Assembly (NCBI RefSeq): GCF_013449685.1
Contig: NZ_JACDSF010000042.1
Coordinates: forward strand, 14,400 to 78,399
From: Pectobacterium brasiliense
GTDB lineage: Bacteria > Pseudomonadota > Gammaproteobacteria > Enterobacterales > Enterobacteriaceae
Direction: 5' to 3'
Length of the DNA: 64,000 nt
The notes beneath the pieces are model-generated. The model ran no database searches. It had not been told where the DNA came from and saw only the letters and a list, made by a program, of their open reading frames with translations. Positions 12,111 to 20,370 of the stretch are shown piece by piece. The translations under genes and the position numbers were made by a program. Numbering within the stretch: the first letter of the stretch is position 1; the number at the start of each line of letters is the position of its first letter.

Positions 12111-13685
12111 TTAGTCGTCTTTTTGTTTAAATTTTGTGGGCAAGTTAACAATTATGTGTGTACCGCGCGATGTGGCAGCGTCGCCAATGGTGGCGGCTTT
12201 TACCAGCCAGTTACCACCCAACGCCTGTACACGTTCCTCGATGCCCCGCAGGCCGAAGCCACCGCCTGTCAGATGCGACCGGTCTTGTGCGATGCCCACG
12301 CCGTTATCAATGACGTCGAGTGTAATCAGGTCATCCTGTTGGGAAAGCCGAACCGTAATCTGCGTAGCGCTGGCGTGCTTGTTGATGTTGTTAAGCAGTT
12401 CCTGCACCAGCCGGTAAAGGGTGAAAACCACTACGTCATCATGCGGAGGCGTGGGGAGCTGATAATCCAGCTGAAACTGAATACCGCGAGCCGAGAAGGA
12501 AAATTCATCCGCCAGATGATGCAGCGCTTTATCCAACACCATTTCATCCAGCACCGGTGGACGCAACTGGCGCAGAAGCTGGCGGGTGGTGTGGTGGATG
12601 CGCCGCGACAGCTCGCTGATTTGTCCGGCAGCATGCTGAGCCGCATCGGCTGGCGCGCTGTGTTTCACCAGCATGGCCTGAATCTGAATGGCAGTGATGT
12701 TTTGGCCGATGTCATCGTGCAGCTCGCGCGCGATGTCTTTGCGTACGACCTCTTCGGTGTGGATGATGCGCTCCATAAGTTGCCGCCGGGTTTTCAGCTC
12801 CTGCTCCAACTGATGACGATAGCGCTGGAGCCGCTGTGCGAGCTGTTGCTGACGGCTGATCGCGATCCCCAGCCCAATGCCGAGCAGCGCCTGCGTAGAG
12901 AGAAAGAGTTCCAGTTCGCGCAGATCGTCGAAGGCACCGCTCACCTGACGCGTGACGGCAATCATCAGACTGCCGAGTACGGCGGAGAGCACGCCGCCTT
13001 GCCAGCCGAATTTATACGCCATGACCACGTTAGGCAGAAAAACGAAAATCAGCAGCAGGCGTTCCATCTCGGGTGTGAACGTCATTTGCAGGCAAACGCC
13101 GATAGAAAAAAACAGCGAGCACCAAATCAGCAGTGAGGTGCGCAGCGGCGGATCGGGGATCTCCTGTGCCAGCAACGTCTGCAAGTGCTGCTGTTTGATG
13201 TATTCGTACAGCAGATAGGTGAACGGGATCAGCAGGACGCCGCCGGTAAACGTCGCCAGCAGCGTTTGCGTCAGCTGCGAGTGTAACCAGGGGCCGATAG
13301 CGATACCGTGCAGAACGGTATTGAGCGTCAGCGCTGCCAGAAGCAGCAGAAGTCGCTGCCAATAAAGCGTATAGCGATGCCAGATTTTATGCGTGATGAT
13401 GGCCGGAATCAGGCTGAGGAACGGAGAAAGTAGCAGCAGCGAACGCGTTATGAGTTGCTCGCTAATAAGCCAGCTCTGGATGGCGATTTCCGCAAGCAGT
13501 AAGGTCGGCCAGTACTTTCTAGGCAGCAAAATCATCAACGCCAGCCGCAGCCCTTGCGGTAACAGCAGAGCTGCCTGCTGGCCGTTGTTGCTCAAATAGA
13601 AACTGATGGTCCACAACGCCAGCCAAATCAGGCTATAAAAAAAGGCCAGAAACAGCGTCATGCCGATGACGTGCAGGCGACGCAT
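12111..13685 (-). CDS. uhpB: UhpB sensor histidine kinase
   Basis: Inner-membrane histidine kinase of the HPK7 (NarX/UhpB) class, 524 aa. The N-terminal half holds about eight hydrophobic segments, followed by a dimerisation/phosphoacceptor helix with His323 in RELHDDIGQ and a HATPase_c domain with N-box NNINKHAS and G-boxes DNGVGIAQ and GGGFGLRGI. It passes phosphate to UhpA and is controlled by UhpC. It starts three bases after the uhpA stop, with GGGAAG upstream. Length is close to E. coli UhpB (500 aa), with a slightly longer C-terminus. Confidence 0.94.
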   Translation of the reverse strand: MRRLHVIGMTLFLAFFYSLIWLALWTISFYLSNNGQQAALLLPQGLRLALMILLPRKYWPTLLLAEIAIQSWLISEQLITRSLLLLSPFLSLIPAIITHKIWHRYTLYWQRLLLLLAALTLNTVLHGIAIGPWLHSQLTQTLLATFTGGVLLIPFTYLLYEYIKQQHLQTLLAQEIPDPPLRTSLLIWCSLFFSIGVCLQMTFTPEMERLLLIFVFLPNVVMAYKFGWQGGVLSAVLGSLMIAVTRQVSGAFDDLRELELFLSTQALLGIGLGIAISRQQQLAQRLQRYRHQLEQELKTRRQLMERIIHTEEVVRKDIARELHDDIGQNITAIQIQAMLVKHSAPADAAQHAAGQISELSRRIHHTTRQLLRQLRPPVLDEMVLDKALHHLADEFSFSARGIQFQLDYQLPTPPHDDVVVFTLYRLVQELLNNINKHASATQITVRLSQQDDLITLDVIDNGVGIAQDRSHLTGGGFGLRGIEERVQALGGNWLVKAATIGDAATSRGTHIIVNLPTKFKQKDD

Positions 13686-13688
13686 GAT

Positions 13689-14318
13689 TTACTTCCCAGC
13701 CAGCAGTTGGTGTTGCAGTGCAAAGTGCACCAGTTCTACCGTGGATTCACACTGTAATTTACTGAGAATATTGGCACGGTGAACGTGAACGGTCTTATGG
13801 CTGAGTTCGAGCTGTTCAGCGATGCTTTTTACACTAATCCCGTTGATCAGCAGGCTGAATATTTCCCGCTCGCGCGGGGTCAGCGCCAGCAGCTCTTTCG
13901 GTGGCTGCTGCTGATGGCGAATGGCGTGTAGTGCATCGGCACACAGGTAAAGGCCACCGCTGCTGACCACGCGAACCGCCTGCACTAACTCTTCCGGGCC
14001 GCAGCGCTTCGTGAGATAGCCGCCTGCACCCGCATCCAGTGCGCTTTGTACAAATGCGGTGGTGTCATAGATGCTCAGAATAATGGCGCGAAAATTAGGG
14101 CGCTGTTGACGCAGACGGGTTAATAGCGACAGGCCGCTTTCATCCGGCATGGCGATATCAATCACGGCAACGTCAATCGGCTGTTTGAGTAGATGGGGCC
14201 ACGCCTGCGCCGCCGAAGCATATTGTCCAACAACCTGAATGTCATTTTCTAATGTCAGAAGCTGTGCAAAGCCAGACCGTACAACGATGTGATCGTCAAC
14301 TAAAGCCACATTAATCAT
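13689..14318 (-). CDS. uhpA: UhpA response regulator
   Basis: NarL-family response regulator, 209 aa from the ATG at 14318 (MINVALVDDH), which aligns with residue 1 of E. coli UhpA; longer in-frame starts are not supported by a ribosome site. The receiver domain has acidic Asp8/Asp9 and phospho-acceptor Asp54 (VIDIAMPD). A LuxR-type helix-turn-helix follows (LTPREREIFSLL, KTVHVHRANILSKL). In E. coli it activates uhpT. Here no uhpT is nearby and the likely targets are the downstream uhpC-afuABC genes, an inference from gene order. Confidence 0.94.
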   Translation of the reverse strand: MINVALVDDHIVVRSGFAQLLTLENDIQVVGQYASAAQAWPHLLKQPIDVAVIDIAMPDESGLSLLTRLRQQRPNFRAIILSIYDTTAFVQSALDAGAGGYLTKRCGPEELVQAVRVVSSGGLYLCADALHAIRHQQQPPKELLALTPREREIFSLLINGISVKSIAEQLELSHKTVHVHRANILSKLQCESTVELVHFALQHQLLAGK

Positions 14319-14548
14319 GGTTTCGCCGTGTAAATCCAAGGTCATCAAAACGTCATAATGCGGGGGAATCAAGAGGCGAGCAATAGCAGATAGGTAAAAT
14401 GGAATCGGCTTAACAGATATCACCACACTTATTCATCGGATAATGAAATGCATATTCATAGAACGCAGAGTTATTTGACTCGGTGAATTATGGAGCGTTA
14501 CTGTTTTTCTCTTTAAATCGATACAGTTACGATATCAGGTAAACCAGA

Positions 14549-15364
14549 ATGATGAATAAATGGCGTATAGCGCTGGTGGCGGGAATGGTCACGGCGGCGA
14601 TGGTGTTGACGGCATGCGATAGCGCAAGCAATTCTGCCAACCACATTAAAGTTGGTGTGATTAACGGTGCGGAACAGGACGTCGCCGACGTCGCGAAGAA
14701 AGTGGCAAAAGAGAAATATGGTCTGGATGTCGAACTGGTGGGGTTCAGCGGTTCCCTATTACCGAACGAGGCAACGGATAAAGGCGATTTGGACGCGAAT
14801 GTCTTTCAACATCGTCCTTTTCTGGAACAGCAAAACCGCGAACACGGTTATAAGCTGGTGGCGGTAGGAAATACCTTCGTTTTCCCGATGGCGGGTTATT
14901 CGAAGAAGATTAAAAGTATCAACGATCTGAAAGCTGGCGATACCATTGCGATTCCGTTCGATCCTACGAATCTGGGACGCGCGCTGTTATTACTGGAAAA
15001 AACCGGGTTAATTACACTGAAGCCTGATACGGGATTATTGCCGACGGTGCTGGATATTACGACCAACATGCATAATCTGCGTATTATGGAAGTGGAAGGG
15101 GCACAGTTGCCGCGTTTGCTGGACGATCCGCAAGTGACAGTCGCGATTATTAGCACGACCTATATTCAGCAAACCGGCTTAACGCCAACGAAAGACGGTA
15201 TTTTTATTGAGGATAAAGAGTCACCGTATGTGAATATCATTGTGACCCGTGAAAATAATAAAGAGGCGGAAAACGTCAAAAAGTTTATTCAGGCCTATCA
15301 GTCTGATGAAGTTGAACAGGCGGCTAACCGTATTTTTAACGGCGGGGCAGTGAAAGGTTGGTAA
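14549..15364 (+). CDS. nlpA: NlpA (MetQ-family) lipoprotein
   Basis: Inner-membrane-anchored lipoprotein of the MetQ methionine-binding family, 271 aa. A lipobox (LTAC) ends the signal peptide at about residue 23. The mature sequence follows E. coli NlpA closely, including HIKVGVINGAEQDVA, LDANVFQHRPFLEQ and the C-terminus GGAVKGW. No metN or metI lies beside it, as for E. coli nlpA, so it may assist a methionine importer encoded elsewhere. Two adjacent ATG codons exist at 14549 and 14552. It is divergent from uhpA, sharing a 230-bp upstream region. Confidence 0.93.
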   Translation: MMNKWRIALVAGMVTAAMVLTACDSASNSANHIKVGVINGAEQDVADVAKKVAKEKYGLDVELVGFSGSLLPNEATDKGDLDANVFQHRPFLEQQNREHGYKLVAVGNTFVFPMAGYSKKIKSINDLKAGDTIAIPFDPTNLGRALLLLEKTGLITLKPDTGLLPTVLDITTNMHNLRIMEVEGAQLPRLLDDPQVTVAIISTTYIQQTGLTPTKDGIFIEDKESPYVNIIVTRENNKEAENVKKFIQAYQSDEVEQAANRIFNGGAVKGW

Positions 15365-15390
15365 TGATACTGCTTTTTTCCGTTTTGAAT

Positions 15391-15419
15391 CGGGTCCGGT
15401 AGATATTTCACTGGGCCCG
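15391..15419. terminator. Possible shared terminator between nlpA and racD
   Basis: Inverted repeat CGGGTCC/GGGCCCG with one mismatch (15391-15397 with 15413-15419) sits midway between these convergent genes. It lacks a strong T run on either side, so it is only a weak candidate. Confidence 0.35.
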
Positions 15420-15440
15420 TTATCTGTCGGAAACGGCGCA

Positions 15441-16157
15441 TCAGGCGGCAATATCATTTCTCGGGCTGTGGGTAAAATACCACTCGACCGTTTTCTTAAT
15501 TAACTCTTCCGTTGCATCGACATAGTGCTGTGGTGACGTTTTAACTTCTTGCTCCAGAATCAGGGGAAGCTCGGTACAACCCAGAATAATTTTCTCAACG
15601 CCAGCCTGCAACAGGCGATCTTTTACCGGTGACAATAGGCTATAGGCTCCGGCGATATCACCGGATTTATACGCGTAGATGCTTTCCATTACCTGGTGTT
15701 GGTCTGCATCATCCGGCGTGTAGCACTCAACATTATCGGTAATCAGGTTGTCCTGATAAATTCTCGCTTTCACCGTCGCCGTCGTCGCCAATAGGCCGAC
15801 GCGTGTGGTGTTGGCATGCTTAATCGCCTGACAGGTCACATCAATAATGCTGATCATTTCTGCACGGCACTGCTTTTTTAAGTCATTAAACCAATAGTGC
15901 GCGGTATTGCACGGGATAATGATGCATTCAGCGCCCGCGTTTTCGAGAATTTTCATATATTGCAGCATTTTATCCAGCGGCGACGCGCTGTGCTGGAGAA
16001 TGCATTTCGTTCTATCAGGGATATCAGGAATAGACACCGCAATCATCGGAATATGGTCTTGATCCCGATACGCTGGCGTGTTTTTGATCAGCTTTTGCAT
16101 CGCATCAACGGTAGCACCTGGCCCCATACCACCAAGAATTCCCACGAGACTGTTCAT
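15441..16157 (-). CDS. racD: Aspartate/glutamate racemase family protein
   Basis: Cofactor-independent amino-acid racemase, 238 aa, probably interconverting D- and L-aspartate or glutamate. The two catalytic cysteines expected of the family are present: Cys83 (IPCNTAH) and Cys194 (LGCTELP). The N-terminal GILGGMGPGAT loop is typical of aspartate racemases. The ATG at 16157 has AGGG eight bases upstream. It is divergent from a LysR-type gene, and a dicarboxylate/amino-acid symporter lies just past that regulator, so the three look like one acidic-amino-acid locus. The substrate (aspartate against glutamate) cannot be settled by reading. Confidence 0.82.
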   Translation of the reverse strand: MNSLVGILGGMGPGATVDAMQKLIKNTPAYRDQDHIPMIAVSIPDIPDRTKCILQHSASPLDKMLQYMKILENAGAECIIIPCNTAHYWFNDLKKQCRAEMISIIDVTCQAIKHANTTRVGLLATTATVKARIYQDNLITDNVECYTPDDADQHQVMESIYAYKSGDIAGAYSLLSPVKDRLLQAGVEKIILGCTELPLILEQEVKTSPQHYVDATEELIKKTVEWYFTHSPRNDIAA

Positions 16158-16395
16158 GCTGTTTACCCTGTAGCATTATGAAATTAAAAGGATAATCGCA
16201 TACTGTTCGGCAATGTGAATTGCTAAATTCCCATCTGCTATGTGGGATTTGCATAACTATTAGCATCCCTATGCTTTTATTGATTTTAACGGTGTATAGT
16301 GGGCAATTGCTTTATTGGCGATGTAGGCCGTTGCAGATATAGAACGTTGGCATAGGGAACGAAAATATGACGCTGCGCGTTTTGAGTGAGGGGTG

Positions 16396-17295
16396 ATGCT
16401 GAATAATATCGAAACCAAGTGGCTGTATGATTTTATCGTGCTGGAAGAACACCGGAGTTTTACGCTGGCTGCCGAGAAGCGGAATATTTCTCAGTCCTCA
16501 TTCAGTCGGCGAATTCAGGCGCTGGAAGCGGCGGTTGGCTTTGATATTTTCGACCGTAGCGCGTTACCGCTACAGTTAACCGAGCAGGGGCGCGTGTTCC
16601 ACGCCTATATCCGCAATACGTTGGATGATTTAGAGTATCAGCTCAATAAGCTGCACGGCGGGGACAATTACAAGAATAAGATCACCATCGCCGCGGCGCA
16701 TTCGCTGTCGGTCTTCATCATGCCGGAGCTGTTAAAAGACGTGCCTGATCCGCAGGAAAAAATCTTTTATGTCGAATCGATCGATGTCGATGAGGCGGTA
16801 CTGAATCTCAAAGAAGGGCGCAGTGACTTCATTTTCTCATTCTACAATGAGGATCTGATGGGGGAGCCCTTCATGCATGAGAAGATCCTGGAATCCCGTC
16901 TTTATCCGGTCTGCGCGTGTGATAGTGCTGGGAAGCCGCTGTTTGATGTCAGCGCCTCATCGGTGCCGCTACTCAACTATACCGAGACGAGCTACATGGG
17001 GCGTCAGGTCAGCCGCTACTTATCCAGTGTCGACAGCGATAAGTTTACGGTCAATTTCGTCTCTTCCATGAGCGACTTGCTCAAACGTATGACGAAGAAA
17101 GGTTATGGTATTGCCTGGCTGCCAGACTATTCCATTCAGGAAGAGCTGAGAAACAAAGAGCTGACGATCCTGAGCATGGAAAATGCCGTGATCCGCATGG
17201 GGGTTTATCTGTATCGCCTCGATGCGCGGTTGAATGTGGCTTCTGAGAAATTCTGGCGCTACATGAAAGGGCTGTCATCGGCGTCTGGACTCTAA
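16396..17295 (+). CDS. LysR-type regulator, HypT (YjiE) family
   Basis: LysR-family transcription factor, about 299 aa. An N-terminal winged helix (FTLAAEKRNISQSSFSRRIQ) is followed by a substrate-binding domain. The start (NIETKWLYDF), the AAAHSLSV segment and SYMGRQVSR resemble E. coli HypT/QseD, recalled as a hypochlorite-responsive regulator; the methionines used there for sensing were not checked. Starts GTG 16393 and ATG 16396 are both possible beside an AGGGG stretch. Position between a divergent racemase and a symporter suggests local control of acidic-amino-acid use. Confidence 0.85.
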   Translation: MLNNIETKWLYDFIVLEEHRSFTLAAEKRNISQSSFSRRIQALEAAVGFDIFDRSALPLQLTEQGRVFHAYIRNTLDDLEYQLNKLHGGDNYKNKITIAAAHSLSVFIMPELLKDVPDPQEKIFYVESIDVDEAVLNLKEGRSDFIFSFYNEDLMGEPFMHEKILESRLYPVCACDSAGKPLFDVSASSVPLLNYTETSYMGRQVSRYLSSVDSDKFTVNFVSSMSDLLKRMTKKGYGIAWLPDYSIQEELRNKELTILSMENAVIRMGVYLYRLDARLNVASEKFWRYMKGLSSASGL

Positions 17296-17346
17296 GCGTC
17301 GTGACCATACAGATGATGAAACGAAATGTGGGCAGGCAACGAGAGA

Positions 17347-17376
17347 TAAAAAAATAGCGGCCCGAAGGCCGCTATT
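17347..17376 (-). terminator. Intrinsic terminator of the symporter gene
   Basis: On the minus strand, ATAGCGGCC-TTCG-GGCCGCTAT followed by a run of T: a 9-bp GC-rich stem with a UUCG tetraloop. It lies 25 bp past the symporter stop and may also serve the convergent LysR gene. Confidence 0.92.
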
Positions 17377-17400
17377 GGTGATGTATTCACTCACGCAGCA

Positions 17401-18705
17401 TTAGCTATTTTGCGTAGCCTGCTGAGGTTCCTTATAGGCGACGACGACGTCGGTAGCTTCTTCCTCATCATCGTGGATGTCTTTTTCCAGACTGGCCACA
17501 ACGGCGGTAGAGATACTGTTACCGATGACGTTAGTTGCAGTACGGCCCATATCCAGGAACTGGTCGATACCGATAATCAGCAGGATACCGGCTTCTGGCA
17601 GGCTGAACATCGGCAGCGTTGCGGCAACTACCACGATAGAGGCACGCGCTACGCCAGCCATCCCTTTACTGGTGATCATCAGCGTCAGCAAGATCAGGAT
17701 TTGCTCAGTCAAGCTCAGGTCGATGTTGTAAGCCTGTGCGATAAACAGAATCGCAAAGGACTGGTACATCATAGAACCGTCGAGGTTGAATGAGTAACCG
17801 AGCGGCAGCACAAAGCTGGTGACTTTTTTCGGCACGCCGAATTTTGTCAGCGCTTCCATGGTTTTCGGATAAGCCGATTCGCTGCTCGCCGTAGCGAAAG
17901 CTAGCATGGTCGGTTCACGGATTAGCTTCGCCAGCCTAACGATGGCTTTGCCCAGGAACAGGTAGCCAACCAGGAACAGAACGCCCCACAGTACGGCCAG
18001 ACCGAGGTAGAACTCACCGATCAGTTTACCGAAGTCGTAAAGCAGGCCCAGACCTTGCGTGGTAATCGCGGAAGCGATTGCGGCAAAGACAGCAATAGGG
18101 GCCAGCGCCATCACGTAGTCGGTCACGCGGAACATCACTTTGGTCAGTTCTTCGATCATGGAAATGATTGTGGTCGCGTGCTTGTTTTTGCCTTTGACAT
18201 AGGCAAGCGCGGAGCCGAAGAACAGAGAGAACACCAGAATTTGCAGGATCTCATTGTTTGCCATCGCTTCGACGATACTTTTCGGGAAGATATGGCTGAT
18301 GAAGCTCTTAAGCGTAAAGCTGTCGGTGTTCAGACCTGTCGCAACGTGCTGTGCGGGGATTTCGAGATTCATGCCTGCGCCAGGTTGGAACAGGTTGGCG
18401 AAGACCATACCGATGAGCAGGGAAATGAACGAAGCGCTGACAAACCAGATCATCGCTTTCATACCGATACGACCAACGGCAGAAGAGTTTCCTCCCATGC
18501 TTGCCAGGCCGGAAACCAGCGTAGCGAAGACCAGTGGCGCGATGATCATTTTAATCAGGCGCAGGAAGATATCGGTAACCATGTTGAAATAAGATGCGAC
18601 TTCTTTTGCTCGACTGCCGTCAAGATATTGATGGCAAGCCCAGCCGATTAATATTCCCAGGACGATAGCCAAGACTATCTGTACAAGTAACTTCTGCCTT
18701 TGCAT
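17401..18705 (-). CDS. Dicarboxylate/amino acid:cation symporter (DAACS family)
   Basis: Inner-membrane secondary transporter, 434 aa, of the GltP/DctA/GltT family, importing acidic amino acids or C4-dicarboxylates with protons or sodium. Family motifs are clear: the serine-rich hairpin ASSESAYPKT, GYSFNLDGSMMYQ, TSKGMAGV and the ligand/cation region DMGRTATNVIGN. It is distinct from the true gltP at 38.1 kb and from E. coli DctA. The ATG at 18705 is preceded by GAGG six bases away; an upstream in-frame ATG is less likely. Proximity to an aspartate/glutamate racemase suggests aspartate or glutamate as substrate, an inference. Confidence 0.88.
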   Translation of the reverse strand: MQRQKLLVQIVLAIVLGILIGWACHQYLDGSRAKEVASYFNMVTDIFLRLIKMIIAPLVFATLVSGLASMGGNSSAVGRIGMKAMIWFVSASFISLLIGMVFANLFQPGAGMNLEIPAQHVATGLNTDSFTLKSFISHIFPKSIVEAMANNEILQILVFSLFFGSALAYVKGKNKHATTIISMIEELTKVMFRVTDYVMALAPIAVFAAIASAITTQGLGLLYDFGKLIGEFYLGLAVLWGVLFLVGYLFLGKAIVRLAKLIREPTMLAFATASSESAYPKTMEALTKFGVPKKVTSFVLPLGYSFNLDGSMMYQSFAILFIAQAYNIDLSLTEQILILLTLMITSKGMAGVARASIVVVAATLPMFSLPEAGILLIIGIDQFLDMGRTATNVIGNSISTAVVASLEKDIHDDEEEATDVVVAYKEPQQATQNS

Positions 18706-19368
18706 ATAAACCTCATGTTGATGAATTGATTCAGACAACACAATATTATTGCCAGCGTGATGGCTGGTGTTTTCCCTGAATACACCAATCCCTCACCCGA
18801 ACCTGTTATTGGGGTGTTGTGTCTGCCCGCCGATATTACAACGATTCTTGCTTTTTACATTTTTTTTCTGCGGATTGTTATGTAATTGTGATCCTTGTCA
18901 TGCGAAAAATGCATGTCCATGTCGCTTGTAATGATAAATAGGGATGTGATACGCAGATTGCGTAAATCGTGAAATTTTCATTAATTCATTATTAAACAGT
19001 AACTTATTTCATTTTATCGCGGGTAAAGGTAGATGGAATAAGGTGTTGAAGTAGTGTTGCTAATGACAGGTGGCTATACATCAATAAAACAGATGGTGAA
19101 TTACTTAAAGATTAAGTAAAAATAAAAGTACAATTAACGAAAACTTTATATACATACCATTTTATAAAAATATTAATTTTTTAATTATTTAAAACGTGAC
19201 TTTGTTTTTATGTTATAGGTTTCACTTTTCTTGTTGTTGATGGGAAGTTTAATTATTGTTCTATGTGTTTCTATTTGTAACTTCCTGGGCATTTAGGGTG
19301 TTTAAAATGGTGTTTTTTATTTTTTAAACATATGTTACTGATGATTTGAGACCTCGCTGTTGGTTATT
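18706..19368. other. AT-rich intergenic region
   Basis: 663 bp between the symporter start and the end of the GntR-type gene. It must hold the symporter promoter. It is markedly AT-rich from about 18840 to 19340, with many short A and T runs, and contains no credible ORF, hairpin or known operator that I can identify. Confidence 0.6.
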
Positions 19369-20262
19369 TCACCGAAAAAGATCGATGCTGACTTTATCGT
19401 GGCACGCTTTTTCCAGATGCTTTTTCATCCAGTCTGCCGCTGTTTCGACCTCTCCCCGTTGCAGGAAATCCAGAATCGCCAGATGTTCTGCAATCTGTTC
19501 CAATCGCTTGGGATTGAAGGCTGGACTCCCTTGTCGATATTCCACCAGACGCCGTAACTGATTGATTCGTTGCAAGCTATGGTGGGCGAAACGGTTGCCA
19601 CTACAGGCAAGCAGCGTTTCATGAAAGTGTGTATTGGCATCGAACATTTCATGCGGTGTGAGCGTCAGGTAACCCCCATTGAGAATGTCTTCTTGTTGCT
19701 TACGGCAGGCGTTGAGCGTGTGCTGATCGATACGAAACTGCGGCGACAGCAGACTAAGCGGCTCGACCAGCAGGCGGAACGTAAAACTTTCCTCATAGGC
19801 CGTGACGGAATCGATAATCGGCGTGGTTCGCCAGCCTTGACCCGTGCGGAACTCCAGCCAACCTTCCTGTTGAATACGCGTCAGAACGTTACGCAGTACG
19901 GAGCGGGACACCTGACATTCTCGCATCAGATCCACTTCTGAAAACTGCTCTGGTAACCGACGAGAGAGGCGCATATCGACAATCTTTCGGTAGAGCGGTT
20001 CTTCGCTGCTGGCGGCTAATTCGGTGACCAAATGCCCTAATTCATGGGCATGGCGGTCAAGATAAAACCCCCGGTTACGGTGGTAATGCAGCATGCCTTT
20101 TTCCGTCAGATACAGCAGCGCGACCTTGACTGGCGTGCGCGAGGCGTTCAATACCTGCGCCAGCGACGATTCGATCAGATGAGCACCGGGCGGCAGCTGC
20201 TCGCGGCGAATATAGGCGACAATCTGTCTGACAATCCTTGTCTGTAGGGGAGTTAAAGCCAT
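19369..20262 (-). CDS. GntR/FCD-family regulator with two winged-helix segments
   Basis: Transcription factor, 297 aa. The N-terminal region (residues 5-70; PPGAHLIESSLAQVLNASRT) is a GntR winged helix. A second winged-helix-like stretch follows (about 85-150; FSEVDLMRECQVSRSVLRNV, then RIQQEGWLEFRTGQGW). The C-terminal part (about 165-285) is an FCD ligand-binding domain with the metal-type histidines (FHETLLACSG, EHLAILDFL). Single-domain GntR/FCD proteins run about 220-250 aa, so the extra DNA-binding-like domain explains the length. It lies 108 bp downstream of a citrate transporter gene on the same strand and probably controls it. AGGATAGCC precedes the ATG. Confidence 0.85.
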   Translation of the reverse strand: MALTPLQTRIVRQIVAYIRREQLPPGAHLIESSLAQVLNASRTPVKVALLYLTEKGMLHYHRNRGFYLDRHAHELGHLVTELAASSEEPLYRKIVDMRLSRRLPEQFSEVDLMRECQVSRSVLRNVLTRIQQEGWLEFRTGQGWRTTPIIDSVTAYEESFTFRLLVEPLSLLSPQFRIDQHTLNACRKQQEDILNGGYLTLTPHEMFDANTHFHETLLACSGNRFAHHSLQRINQLRRLVEYRQGSPAFNPKRLEQIAEHLAILDFLQRGEVETAADWMKKHLEKACHDKVSIDLFR

Positions 20263-20342
20263 GGCTATCCTGCTATGTCGTTTAGGGTATTACGGAGAAT
20301 CTTTATGTTCTTGTCAGTACGGCTTGCCTGCCAGCAGAGCAT

Positions 20343-20361
20343 GCTCCGGCTTGGCCGGAGC
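20343..20361 (-). terminator. Hairpin after the citrate transporter gene
   Basis: Perfect 8-bp stem GCTCCGGC/GCCGGAGC with a 3-nt loop, 9 bp past the stop codon. No T run follows on the minus strand, so it may attenuate or punctuate transcription into the GntR-type gene rather than end it. Confidence 0.5.
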
Positions 20362-20370
20362 AATCCTGTT

